Positions 8,680 through 15,672 of a stretch of 18,673 nt of DNA are shown here, piece after piece (within the stretch, counting starts at the first letter, position 1; every line of letters begins with the position of its first letter). A program made the position numbers and the translations under genes. The notes beneath the pieces are model-generated. The model was given only the letters and a program-made list of their open reading frames with translations. It had not been told where the DNA came from and made no database searches. The stretch is from Armatimonadota bacterium (GTDB lineage: Bacteria > Vulcanimicrobiota > JACPDS01), in assembly GCA_016183885.1 (NCBI GenBank), contig JACPDS010000163.1:1-18673 (forward strand), given 5' to 3'.

Positions 8680-9739
8680 TTTCTTTAACTAATTCTTTTT
8701 TTAAAAAGTTGATTATTTCAATCTGAGCGGGATTAATTTTTTGCAGTATCGCTAAATAAACACTTGCTATATCTCCTAAAAAAATTAAGGAAAATATTTT
8801 TGAAAGCTCCCCGTCTCCTTTTGCCCAAATTTCTTCAACTTCGGCTTTTTTCTGAATAATTTGTTTGGTAAGATTAATTCTTTTTTGGATTCTAACAGGG
8901 TCGTCTTTATCTCTTAAAATTATTACAAAAAAATTCTCATAACTAGTTTCAGGATTATCCCATGCGGCAATTTCATTATGGTTAAGTTCCGGGAAAATAT
9001 TAGAGAGCGCTATGATTTTAGCATTTTCATTAAATTGATTTCTCCAGCGCATGGCTGCGGCGCCAAAATAACTCCAGGATCCGTAAATGACAGGTATTTT
9101 TTTATAAAGTTTAATGGCTAATTTTTTAGCGTAATTTTTTAAAATAGGAATCTTAAATCTAAAATCCCTTTGAAAAAAATATAAATTTTCTAACATTTCT
9201 TCAATTTCTTGAGTTTGTTGGGGAATTATTTTTAATTTTATTAAGGCAGAAAGAAGCGCAAAAAATATGCTTCCCAAAGCTGCTCGAGGCTGATGACCTG
9301 AAGGCAGAGAAAAATGAGGCGTTAAATCATGACAAGCTTTTTCTCTTAACAGCCCTCCAACGGAAAAAGCTATTATCTTTGCTCCTTTTCCCTTAGCTTC
9401 TTCGTAAGTTTGAAGAGTTTCTTCGGTATTCCCGGAATAGCTTATTGAAAATATTAAGCTTTCCTCATTAATAAATTCAGTGAGTTCGTATTCCCGATTA
9501 ACGATAATCGGTAAATTTAACTTATATTTTAAAAATTCTTTTAAAATTTCCCCGCCAATAGCCGACCCGCCCATTCCTGAAATTAAAATATTTTTAGGAA
9601 TAAACGGCTCTAATCCCCAATCTTCTAAAATTTCTAGAGTTTTTTTAATTTGCAGGGGGAGTTCTAAAAAATCGTCTAATATTTTTTCCGGGTCATAAAT
9701 TTCTATAATTTTAGGATCGTCTAAAATAGAAACTGGCAT
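8672..9739 (-). CDS. Bifunctional phosphoglucose/phosphomannose isomerase
   Basis: Interconverts glucose-6-phosphate or mannose-6-phosphate with fructose-6-phosphate in the cytoplasm, linking glycolysis/gluconeogenesis to mannose-derived sugar nucleotides. The 355-residue protein has two SIS sugar-isomerase domains: GMGGSAIGG (55-63) and SYSGNTEET (100-108) in the first, SGHQPRAALG (147-156) between them, and FNENAK and ELNHNEIAAW in the second. E238, H254 and K334 have nearly the same spacing as the catalytic Glu203, His219 and Lys298 of the Pyrobaculum enzyme (16 and 80 here versus 16 and 79). Length fits the archaeal-type bifunctional family, which also occurs in many candidate-phylum bacteria. 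It is the first gene of the minus-strand cluster and overlaps the response regulator by 8 bases. No Shine-Dalgarno is visible, and a TATAAT lies only 17 bases before the ATG, so the mRNA leader would be very short. Confidence 0.9.
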   Translation of the reverse strand: MPVSILDDPKIIEIYDPEKILDDFLELPLQIKKTLEILEDWGLEPFIPKNILISGMGGSAIGGEILKEFLKYKLNLPIIVNREYELTEFINEESLIFSISYSGNTEETLQTYEEAKGKGAKIIAFSVGGLLREKACHDLTPHFSLPSGHQPRAALGSIFFALLSALIKLKIIPQQTQEIEEMLENLYFFQRDFRFKIPILKNYAKKLAIKLYKKIPVIYGSWSYFGAAAMRWRNQFNENAKIIALSNIFPELNHNEIAAWDNPETSYENFFVIILRDKDDPVRIQKRINLTKQIIQKKAEVEEIWAKGDGELSKIFSLIFLGDIASVYLAILQKINPAQIEIINFLKKELVKENE

Positions 9740-9756
9740 AAATTAACATTTTATAT

Positions 9757-9762
9757 ATTATA
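9757..9762 (-). promoter_or_regulatory. Candidate -10 box for the isomerase/two-component/efflux cluster
   Basis: Read on the minus strand this is a perfect TATAAT, 17 bases upstream of the isomerase ATG. The position 17 bases further upstream has no good -35 hexamer, but the spacer contains the palindrome at 9764-9776. Transcription would start roughly ten bases before the ATG, giving a nearly leaderless message, consistent with the missing Shine-Dalgarno. In an AT-rich genome a TATAAT can occur by chance, so this is moderate evidence only. Confidence 0.4.
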
Positions 9763-9763
9763 A

Positions 9764-9776
9764 GAGGAAATTCCTC
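9764..9776. promoter_or_regulatory. Small palindrome in the divergent promoter region, possible operator
   Basis: GAGGAA-A-TTCCTC is a 6+1+6 perfect inverted repeat in the 86-base gap between the divergent isomerase and ABC ATPase genes. It lies in the spacer of the candidate minus-strand promoter, where a bound repressor would block transcription. It also contains AGGAATTTCCT-like purine/pyrimidine arms that are GC-rich for this gap. No bound regulator can be named, and the site could be fortuitous. Confidence 0.3.
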
Positions 9777-9825
9777 CCTTAAATAGAATACATTGAAGAA
9801 AATTTAAAGCTTTAAAGGTAATTTT

Positions 9826-10995
9826 ATGGCGGAAGTTTTTTTAGAAGAAGTTAACAAGATTTTTCAAGGAAGCATTCCTTGCAAAAAATCCTGGTGGGAA
9901 TTTTGGAAACCGGCTTTTAGAAAAGCGGAAGTTTGCGCTGTAAAAAACGCTAATATTAAAATTAAAGACGGTGAGTTTATGGTTTTAGTCGGGCCTTCCG
10001 GCTGCGGCAAGACCACCACTTTAAGGATGATTGCCGGCTTAGAAGAAATTACTCAAGGAAAAATTTATATTGATAAGCGCTTAGTAAACGATTTATCTCC
10101 TAAAGATCGGGATATAGCCATGGTATTTCAAAATTACGCTCTTTATCCCCATATGAATGTTTATGAAAACATGGCTTTTGGCTTAAGATTAAGAAAGTTC
10201 CCTAAAACGGAAATTGATAAAAGAGTAAAAGAAACTTCAAGTTTGCTGGGAATTGAAAAACTGCTCCATAGAAAGCCTAAAGAACTTTCGGGAGGACAAA
10301 AGCAAAGAGTAGCTATGGGAAGAGCTATAGTCCGGGAACCAAAAGTATTTTTAATGGATGAACCTTTAAGCAATTTGGACGCTAAATTAAGAGCGGAGAT
10401 GAGGGCTGAATTACAAAAATTACATCAGCGCCTGCGCGTTACTACTATTTATGTTACTCATGATCAAATGGAAGCAATGACTTTAGGACAACGCATAGTT
10501 TTAATGAAAGATGGAATAATCCAACAAGTTGATACCCCGCTAAATATTTATGAAAATCCCGCCAATCAATTTGTGGCGGGATTTATCGGGAGTCCTTCAA
10601 TGAATTTTATTAATCTTAAAGTTTTAAGAAGCCCTAATGGAATGGGCTTATTGCTTAAAAATGAAAGATTCTCTTTAGAAGTTCCTTCTTCCAATGCAAA
10701 TCTTTTAACTGGTTATATTGATCAAGAGATTATTTTCGGAATTCGTCCCGAAGATATTTATGATAAAATGTTTTCTCGCGGAGCTACTCCGGGAAATACT
10801 TTAAGAGCTAAAGTAGAGGTTTTTGAACCTATGGGCTCGGAAGTATATTTATATTTAACAATCGGCAGCGATTCTTTGGTGGCTAGAGTTGATCCTCATA
10901 CCAACGCGATAGTGGGACAGGAAATGGAGATTGTCTTTGATTTAGAAAAAATGCATGCCTTCCGTAAAGATACAAAACTTGCAATTAATGAATAA
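9826..10995 (+). CDS. ABC transporter ATP-binding protein, MalK/UgpC (CUT1 sugar-type) family
   Basis: Nucleotide-binding subunit of an ABC importer, probably for oligosaccharides or glycerol-phosphate-type substrates. 389 residues. Walker A GPSGCGKT (56-63), Q-loop Gln102 in VFQNYALYPHM, signature LSGGQ (154-158), Walker B VFLMDEP (174-180), D-loop SNLDAK and H-loop His212 in YVTHDQ are all intact. A C-terminal regulatory TOBE domain (about 245-389, FIGSPSMNF and FGIRPED) places it in the MalK/UgpC/MsmX branch. The start is supported by AAAGG seven bases upstream. Residues 15-36 form an extra segment (GSIPCKKSWWEFWKPAFRKA) between the first strand and the AVKNANIKI strand, where most relatives have only a few residues. 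No permease or solute-binding gene is in the window, so it may be a shared ATPase serving distant permeases, as MsmX does in Bacillus. Confidence 0.92.
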   Translation: MAEVFLEEVNKIFQGSIPCKKSWWEFWKPAFRKAEVCAVKNANIKIKDGEFMVLVGPSGCGKTTTLRMIAGLEEITQGKIYIDKRLVNDLSPKDRDIAMVFQNYALYPHMNVYENMAFGLRLRKFPKTEIDKRVKETSSLLGIEKLLHRKPKELSGGQKQRVAMGRAIVREPKVFLMDEPLSNLDAKLRAEMRAELQKLHQRLRVTTIYVTHDQMEAMTLGQRIVLMKDGIIQQVDTPLNIYENPANQFVAGFIGSPSMNFINLKVLRSPNGMGLLLKNERFSLEVPSSNANLLTGYIDQEIIFGIRPEDIYDKMFSRGATPGNTLRAKVEVFEPMGSEVYLYLTIGSDSLVARVDPHTNAIVGQEMEIVFDLEKMHAFRKDTKLAINE

Positions 10996-11012
10996 AAATT
11001 AAATATAATTCC

Positions 11013-11032
11013 GTTTTCGGGAGAACTTTTTT
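11013..11032 (+). terminator. Weak intrinsic terminator candidate after the ABC ATPase gene
   Basis: GTTTT-CGGG-AGAAC can form a 5-pair stem (one G-U) with a 4-base loop, followed directly by six T. It begins 18 bases after the stop codon at 10995. The stem is short and AT-rich, so the call is tentative. Confidence 0.3.
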
Positions 11033-11134
11033 CTGCTGAGCCTGCATAACAAAGATACGCAAAAATAAGCCGCAAAAAAAATGCAAAAATTTATTTATCT
11101 TTCCTCCTCCCTCCTCTTATTATCAGTATTCTAA

Positions 11135-11157
11135 TTTGAATTGTCGGACAATTCAAA
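11135..11157. repeat. Perfect 11+1+11 palindrome upstream of typA
   Basis: Arms TTTGAATTGTC (11135-11145) and GACAATTCAAA (11147-11157) are exact reverse complements around a single G. Such long perfect dyads are typical of dimeric regulator operators. The lack of a T-run and the AT-rich arms argue against an intrinsic terminator. It lies about 40 bases upstream of a possible TATAAA (11194-11199) and about 175 bases upstream of the better typA promoter candidate. Confidence 0.55.
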
Positions 11158-11230
11158 GGAAAAGGGTTTATTATCGTGAAATTATGATAATCATATAAAA
11201 TCAGTGTGTATTTAAAATGGGGGCATAAGA

Positions 11231-11269
11231 ATGGCTAAAGAGAAAAAAATAAATTTGCGCAGAGTTTAA
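11231..11269 (+). other. 12-codon reading frame, possible leader peptide or gene remnant
   Basis: Encodes MAKEKKINLRRV, then TAA. GGGGG lies seven bases before the ATG and could serve as a ribosome site. The peptide resembles the first residues of TypA (MAEKENLNIRNV): about half the positions are identical, and the rest are mostly similar. After the TAA the same frame stays open for AVFPPEKVKILQKPVEII before a TGA. Either this is a leader peptide followed by an attenuator-like hairpin, a remnant of a small gene, or chance. Confidence that it is translated is low. Confidence 0.25.
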
Positions 11270-11303
11270 GCAGTATTCCCTCCTGAAAAAGTTAAGATAC
11301 TGC
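11270..11303 (+). repeat. Hairpin directly after the 12-codon frame
   Basis: GCAGTAT (11270-11276) and ATACTGC (11297-11303) are exact reverse complements with a 20-base loop. The left arm begins on the base immediately after the TAA of the short frame. The loop carries CCCTCCT, an exact complement of AGGAGGG at 11387-11393 in the downstream leader; adding two G-U pairs makes a 9-pair contact. This geometry would suit attenuation or sequestration of a ribosome site, but no T-run follows the stem. Confidence 0.4.
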
Positions 11304-11329
11304 AAAAGCCTGTTGAAATAATTTGAATG

Positions 11330-11338
11330 TGTTATACT
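11330..11338 (+). promoter_or_regulatory. Candidate extended -10 promoter for typA
   Basis: TG-T-TATACT is a good extended -10 element (TGnTATAAT type). A TTGAAA at 11313-11318 is only 14 bases upstream, too close for an ideal -35, but extended -10 promoters tolerate poor -35 boxes. Transcription would begin near 11345, giving a 5' leader of about 160 bases before typA. Confidence 0.4.
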
Positions 11339-11407
11339 GTATATTCTATTATATATAGCGCGAACTTTCGCTAGAGGTGGCGCTGAAGGAGGGGGTAGGG
11401 CTTATTA

Positions 11408-11500
11408 ATGTGTAGGGGCGTTTTATTAGCTTGCTGGCTTAAGCGCCTAACGGGGCGAGCCCATACAAATTGTATAAATATAAAGAAAGAGAAGAATTAA
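11408..11500 (+). other. 30-codon upstream reading frame ending four bases before typA
   Basis: ATG at 11408 reads MCRGVLLACWLKRLTGRAHTNCINIKKEKN (shown here only to describe its Cys/Arg-rich, then Lys-rich character) and stops with TAA at 11498-11500, just before the typA ATG at 11505. GGTAGGG lies seven bases upstream, and a stronger AGGAGG about 15 bases upstream. The same DNA can also fold (GGGCT 11398-11402 with AGCCC 11458-11462; GGGGCG with CGCC inside) and ends in the palindrome ATACAA-A-TTGTAT (11463-11475). It may be a repeat-element remnant rather than a coding region. Confidence 0.2.
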
Positions 11501-11504
11501 AATT

Positions 11505-13322
11505 ATGGCTGAAAAAGAAAATTTAAATATACGCAATGTTGTTATTATCGCTCATGTAGATCACGGCAAGACTACTATGGTGGATGCTCTGCTTAAGCAA
11601 AGCGGAATTTTTCGCTTGAACGAATCGGTGCCTGAAAGAGTTATGGATTCTCTCGAGCTGGAAAAAGAAAAAGGCATTACTATTGCCGCTAAAAATTGCT
11701 GTTTAGAATGGGAAAATCTTACCATAAATATTGTCGATACCCCCGGACATGCTGATTTTGGCGGCGAGGTTGAACGCACTCTCTCCATGGTTGACGGAGC
11801 GCTCCTCCTTGTGGATGCGGCTGAAGGTCCGCTTCCGCAAACCCGATTTGTGGTAAAAAAAGCGCTGGAAGCTAAACTTCCTATGGTTTTAATCATAAAT
11901 AAAATTGACCGCAAAGATGCTCAAGCTAAAATAGTCGAGCAGGAAGTCTTAAGCCTGCTTTTGGACTGCGGAGCAGATCTTAGTTATCTGAACTCGCCTG
12001 TTATCTATGCCGATTCCAAATCAGGAAAAGCTACCTTGGATATGGATAAAGATCCTCTGGATATGAGACCGGTCTTTGAAGCCATCAGAAATTATATTCC
12101 GGAACCTAAAATAGAAAAAGACAAACCCCTGAGCATGATTATCGCTAACTTAGGATATTCGGATTATGTAGGACGGCTGGCTATCGGCAGGATGAAATCC
12201 GGCAAGATAGAGCTTAACGACCTTGTCTTAATTGCGGGAAAAACCGGAAACTACCAGGCAAGGGTTACACATATTTACGGATATCAGGGACTTAAAATGA
12301 TAGAATTTCCACGGGCCCAAGCGGGTCAGATTGTTGTATTAGCGGGCATAGAAGCTATTACCATTGGCGATACCGTTACTTCTATAGAAGATCCTTTGAT
12401 TCAGCCCCGCATTGAGGTTGAAGAGCCGACCGTAAAGATGCTGTTTTCTATCAATACTTCTGCATTTGCAGGCCGGGATGGGAAATATGTAACAAGCAAT
12501 ATGATTAGAAATCGATTGGAGCGGGAGGGCCGCCAGAATGTTTCCATTAAAATTGAGGATGGTTCTTCGCCGGAGGAATTTGTAGTGTCAGGACGGGGAG
12601 AGCTTCAGCTAGCTATTATTATTGAAACTATGAGGCGCGAAGGATATGAATTACAAGTGGGGCGCCCCAGCGTAATAGAAAAAAAAATTAATGGCATAAA
12701 TTGCGAGCCTTTTGAAAGTTTGACAGTGGATATTCCTAAACAATATATCGGAGTTATAAGAGAACTTATGGCTTCCGGCAAAGGAATAATGACCGATATG
12801 ACAGGATTTAATACCGACGCCGGTGCCGCCGGCCGAATCAAGATGGATTTTCATATTCCTTCCAGAGGGCTGCTTGGCATTCGTTCTACTTTTTTAAGTC
12901 TTACCCATGGAAACGGTATTATGTATTCCATATTCAAAGGCTATGAACCTTGGGCGGGAGATATCCCTTCGCGCATTAACGGCGCACTGGTGGCAGACAG
13001 AGACGGGCGCGCAACTTCTTACGCGATAGTTAATCTGGAACCGCGCGGACGGCTTTTTGTCGTCCCGGGAGATGAAGTCTACTCCGGAATGATAGTCGGG
13101 GAGCATAGTCGGGAAAACGATCTGGATGTAAATATCACAAAGCAAAAAAATCTTACCAATATGCGTTCTTCCACTAGCGATCAAACTATTGTGCTCGCGT
13201 CGCCTTTAATACATACTCTGGAAAGCGCGATGGAATGGATTAAGGAAAACGAAGTTATTGAAGTAACCCCAAAATCTTTAAGGTTAAGAAGATTATATTC
13301 TAAAATTTTGCCAAAAAAATAA
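11505..13322 (+). CDS. typA: Ribosome-associated translational GTPase TypA/BipA
   Basis: Translation-factor GTPase that binds the 70S ribosome, supports 50S assembly and is linked to cold and stress adaptation. 605 residues, the usual length. G1 AHVDHGKT (16-23), switch I EKEKGITI (53-60), G3 DTPGHAD (78-84) and G4 NKID (132-135) are all present. EF-Tu-like domain 2 follows (GRMKSGKIELNDLV), then EF-G-like domains III and V (SGRGELQLAIIIETMRREG, and HIPSRGLLGIRSTFL) and the BipA-specific C-terminal domain (MRSSTSDQTI). The gene ends 12 bases before the convergent pyrG stop, with no visible terminator. Base use differs from the flanks: hand counts give 24/60 G+C at 12001-12060 and 35/60 at 12961-13020, against 16/60 at 16141-16200, and CTG/CTC/GCG codons are common. 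This may reflect transfer or selection on a highly expressed gene. Confidence 0.97.
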   Translation: MAEKENLNIRNVVIIAHVDHGKTTMVDALLKQSGIFRLNESVPERVMDSLELEKEKGITIAAKNCCLEWENLTINIVDTPGHADFGGEVERTLSMVDGALLLVDAAEGPLPQTRFVVKKALEAKLPMVLIINKIDRKDAQAKIVEQEVLSLLLDCGADLSYLNSPVIYADSKSGKATLDMDKDPLDMRPVFEAIRNYIPEPKIEKDKPLSMIIANLGYSDYVGRLAIGRMKSGKIELNDLVLIAGKTGNYQARVTHIYGYQGLKMIEFPRAQAGQIVVLAGIEAITIGDTVTSIEDPLIQPRIEVEEPTVKMLFSINTSAFAGRDGKYVTSNMIRNRLEREGRQNVSIKIEDGSSPEEFVVSGRGELQLAIIIETMRREGYELQVGRPSVIEKKINGINCEPFESLTVDIPKQYIGVIRELMASGKGIMTDMTGFNTDAGAAGRIKMDFHIPSRGLLGIRSTFLSLTHGNGIMYSIFKGYEPWAGDIPSRINGALVADRDGRATSYAIVNLEPRGRLFVVPGDEVYSGMIVGEHSRENDLDVNITKQKNLTNMRSSTSDQTIVLASPLIHTLESAMEWIKENEVIEVTPKSLRLRRLYSKILPKK

Positions 13323-13334
13323 AAACAGCTAAAT

Positions 13335-14966
13335 TCAAGACCTAACCCCATGACCCCTTTTGTTCATTAGAGAGGCTTTAATAAAATCTCGAAACAAAGG
13401 ATGAGGATTATTAGGACGAGATTTAAATTCAGGGTGAAACTGCACCGCCACAAACCAGGGGTGATTTTTTAATTCTATAATTTCCACTAAATCCTTGTCA
13501 GGGTTAATTCCGCTAATTACAAGGCCGGATGCTTCAAATTCATCCCTATAAAGATTATTAAACTCATAACGATGGCGGTGCCGCTCGGTAATCATAGATT
13601 TGCCATAAGCCAAATAAGCTAAAGAATTAGTTTTTAAGCGGCATCTAAAAGCTCCCAGGCGCATAGTTGCCCCTAAAGTGTTAAGATTTTTTTGTTCCTC
13701 CAAAAGATCAATTACAGGATGTAAGGCGGCCGGATCAACTTCGGTGCTATTAGCCTTATGCCAGCCTAAAATTCCCCGCGCAAATTCTACTACCGCCCAT
13801 TGCATTCCATAACAAATTCCAAAATAAGGTTTTCCTTCTTTTCTGGCATATTCAATAGCCTTAATTTTTCCTTCAACTCCTCTGGAGCCAAAACCGCCCG
13901 GGACTAAAATACCGTCCCCATCAGACATAAGTTTATAAACATTTTTTTTATTTATATCTTCAGCGTCTATTTTTTTTATTTCTACCTTTACTTCATTGGC
14001 AATTCCCCCGTGCTGAAGAGATTCGGCAATACTTAAATAAGCATCTTTTAATTCTATATATTTCCCTACTAAAATAATTTTTACTATATCTTTTGGGGTT
14101 TTTAGTTTTTCTACAAGTCTTTTCCATTCTTCTAAATGAGCTCCCTGTGAAACTAAATTTAATCTTTTGCAAATTAAATTGCCCAGTCCATTTTTTTCTA
14201 AAATCAAAGGCACCTCATAAATATTAAACACATCTTTAGACTCAATCACAGCCTTAGTTTCTACATCGCAATAAAGGGCGATTTTTTCAATCATTTCCCG
14301 GCTTAAAGGCTCAGAAGTGCGGCAGATAATAAAATTAGGTTGAATACCGATACTGCGCAATTCTTTAACGCTGTGCTGGGTAGGTTTTGTTTTTAGTTCT
14401 CTGGCTGAGGCTAAATGGGGTATTAAAGTAACATGAATATATAAAACATTTTTTGCTCCTATATCAAAATGCATTTGGCGGATAGCTTCTAAAAAAGGCA
14501 AACTTTCAATATCTCCAACCGTTCCGCCTATTTCTATAATGCAAACTTCGCAATTGGAATTTTGGGCTACTTTTTTTATTTCTGTTTTAATTTGATTGGT
14601 AATATGAGGGATAACTCGAACGGTATCTCCTAAATAATCTCCTTTTCGTTCTTTGGCAATTACCGTTCCATAAATTTTACCGGTGGTAATATTATTATCT
14701 TTGCTTAAATTTTCATTAATATATCTTTCGTAATGCCCTAAATCCAAATCAGTTTCCGCCCCGTCTTCGGTTACATACACTTCGCCATGCTGATAAGGAT
14801 TCATTGTCCCCGCATCTACATTGATATAAGGATCAAGCTTTTGAATGGTTACTTTTATTCCGCGATTCTTAAGAATACATCCCAGCGAGGCGGCAAAAAT
14901 TCCTTTGCCGATAGAAGAAACTACTCCTCCGGTAATAAAGATATATTTAATATTATTCTTTTTCAT
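13335..14966 (-). CDS. pyrG: CTP synthase
   Basis: Makes CTP from UTP, ATP and glutamine, the last step of de novo pyrimidine nucleotide synthesis. 543 residues, complete. The N-terminal synthetase domain has the P-loop GGVVSSIGKG (13-22), KLDPYINVDAGTMNPYQHGEV and CIIEIGGTVGDIES (142-155). The C-terminal class I glutamine amidotransferase domain (about 295-535) has the oxyanion strand PGGFGSRG (356-363), nucleophile Cys385 in GICYGMQ, and His511/Glu513 in QFHPEF. The nucleophile elbow has Tyr after Cys where most CTP synthases have Leu. The ATG lies inside the end of the upstream metallo-hydrolase gene (14-base overlap), suggesting coupled translation. The gene converges on typA with 12 bases between stops. 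Confidence 0.97.
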   Translation of the reverse strand: MKKNNIKYIFITGGVVSSIGKGIFAASLGCILKNRGIKVTIQKLDPYINVDAGTMNPYQHGEVYVTEDGAETDLDLGHYERYINENLSKDNNITTGKIYGTVIAKERKGDYLGDTVRVIPHITNQIKTEIKKVAQNSNCEVCIIEIGGTVGDIESLPFLEAIRQMHFDIGAKNVLYIHVTLIPHLASARELKTKPTQHSVKELRSIGIQPNFIICRTSEPLSREMIEKIALYCDVETKAVIESKDVFNIYEVPLILEKNGLGNLICKRLNLVSQGAHLEEWKRLVEKLKTPKDIVKIILVGKYIELKDAYLSIAESLQHGGIANEVKVEIKKIDAEDINKKNVYKLMSDGDGILVPGGFGSRGVEGKIKAIEYARKEGKPYFGICYGMQWAVVEFARGILGWHKANSTEVDPAALHPVIDLLEEQKNLNTLGATMRLGAFRCRLKTNSLAYLAYGKSMITERHRHRYEFNNLYRDEFEASGLVISGINPDKDLVEIIELKNHPWFVAVQFHPEFKSRPNNPHPLFRDFIKASLMNKRGHGVRS

Positions 14967-15636
14967 ATTCTAAAACTATTGCTGTGGGAGAAAAAGGAAG
15001 TCTAAATTTATCTGTCTCATAAGCTAAAGAATTGGGTTTTTCTATATTTTCCACTTTTTTTAAAAATTCTTCCAAAGATTCTTCGGCTAAGTTTAAGCCG
15101 GCGGTTTCCTGAGTCTTATAATGCATGGGAAATATTAAATTAGGGCGCAGTTCATTAATTATTAATGCGGCTTCCGTGGAATTTAAAGTGGTTTTTCCTC
15201 CTGCGGGAATAAAAAGTATATTAACTTTGCCAATTATTTTTTTTTGCTCTTCGCTTAATAGATGCCCTAAATCTCCTAGATAGCAAATCCGCAGAGCATC
15301 CATTTCCCAAATAAAAATAGTATTTGGTCCAAATTTTCTGCCCGCCATATTATCATGATAAGAAGGGATTCCTTTGAAAATTAAAATTTCATTTTTTTCT
15401 TTAAAAGAAACTTCTTGTTCCATTAGAAAATCAGAGGTGCGCTTCACAATAATAGGATTGCCGTTTATGCGCCATTTAGCATTATGATCTCTATGTTCAT
15501 GCGTTATTAAGACTATATCGCTGGAAATAGAAGGAAATTTATAAGGAAGATGTTCTCCGTAAGGGTCAACAATTATACTTATTCCCGTGGAATTGCTTAA
15601 ATAAAAACAATTATGCCCTAAATAACGAATAAGCAT
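14953..15636 (-). CDS. Metallo-beta-lactamase-fold hydrolase (UPF0173/YtkL-like)
   Basis: Soluble metal-dependent hydrolase of unknown substrate. From the ATG at 15636 it has 227 residues; GGGAG five bases upstream (15642-15646) supports this start over the in-frame TTG at 15648. Metal ligands are complete: HEHRDH (His46, His48, Asp50, His51), His94 in PSYHDN, Asp122 in YLGDLGH and His172 in FPMHYKT. The short lactamase-like core with GDLGH and a C-terminal PMHY matches the group often annotated as 'Zn-dependent hydrolase of the beta-lactamase fold', common in uncultured bacteria. It lies 36 bases after the small hypothetical gene and overlaps pyrG by 14 bases, so the three are probably co-transcribed. 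Nothing in the sequence ties it to nucleotide metabolism. Confidence 0.9.
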   Translation of the reverse strand: MLIRYLGHNCFYLSNSTGISIIVDPYGEHLPYKFPSISSDIVLITHEHRDHNAKWRINGNPIIVKRTSDFLMEQEVSFKEKNEILIFKGIPSYHDNMAGRKFGPNTIFIWEMDALRICYLGDLGHLLSEEQKKIIGKVNILFIPAGGKTTLNSTEAALIINELRPNLIFPMHYKTQETAGLNLAEESLEEFLKKVENIEKPNSLAYETDKFRLPFSPTAIVLEYEKE

Positions 15637-15672
15637 TTTAACTCCCAAAAATAAGTATAAGTTTTTTTAAGT

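Larger units (their letters stand above)
10996..11504. other. 509-base non-coding stretch between the ABC ATPase and typA
   Basis: No gene of convincing length is present. From left to right it holds a weak terminator-like hairpin, a pyrimidine tract (about 11099-11117), a 23-base palindrome, a second AT-rich palindrome (ATGAT-A-ATCAT, 11184-11194), a 12-codon reading frame followed directly by a hairpin, a candidate extended -10 promoter, and a G-rich leader (11345-11504) with several possible stems. The pyrimidine tract (TTCCTCCTCCCTCC) and the hairpin loop (CCCTCCT, 11278-11284) are both complementary to the purine tract AGGAGGGGG at 11387-11395. The stretch is long and structured compared with the near-zero spacers elsewhere in the window, so it may be regulatory or contain mobile-element remnants. 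Confidence 0.6.

Noticed and set aside
11099..11117. Minus-strand G-quadruplex (GGAGGGAGGAGG)
   Set aside because: Only two-tier quartets are possible and the tract is short. It can equally be read as a simple pyrimidine tract, so I kept it only as a possible pairing partner.
10996..11504. tRNA, SRP RNA or a known riboswitch in the long intergenic region
   Set aside because: No cloverleaf, no GGAAG-type SRP apical loop and no riboswitch consensus I recognise. Only isolated stems and palindromes are visible.
12605..13184. Several minus-strand open frames of 67-96 codons inside typA
   Set aside because: TypA is intact and strongly conserved on the plus strand. These frames follow from its higher GC content and mutually overlap.
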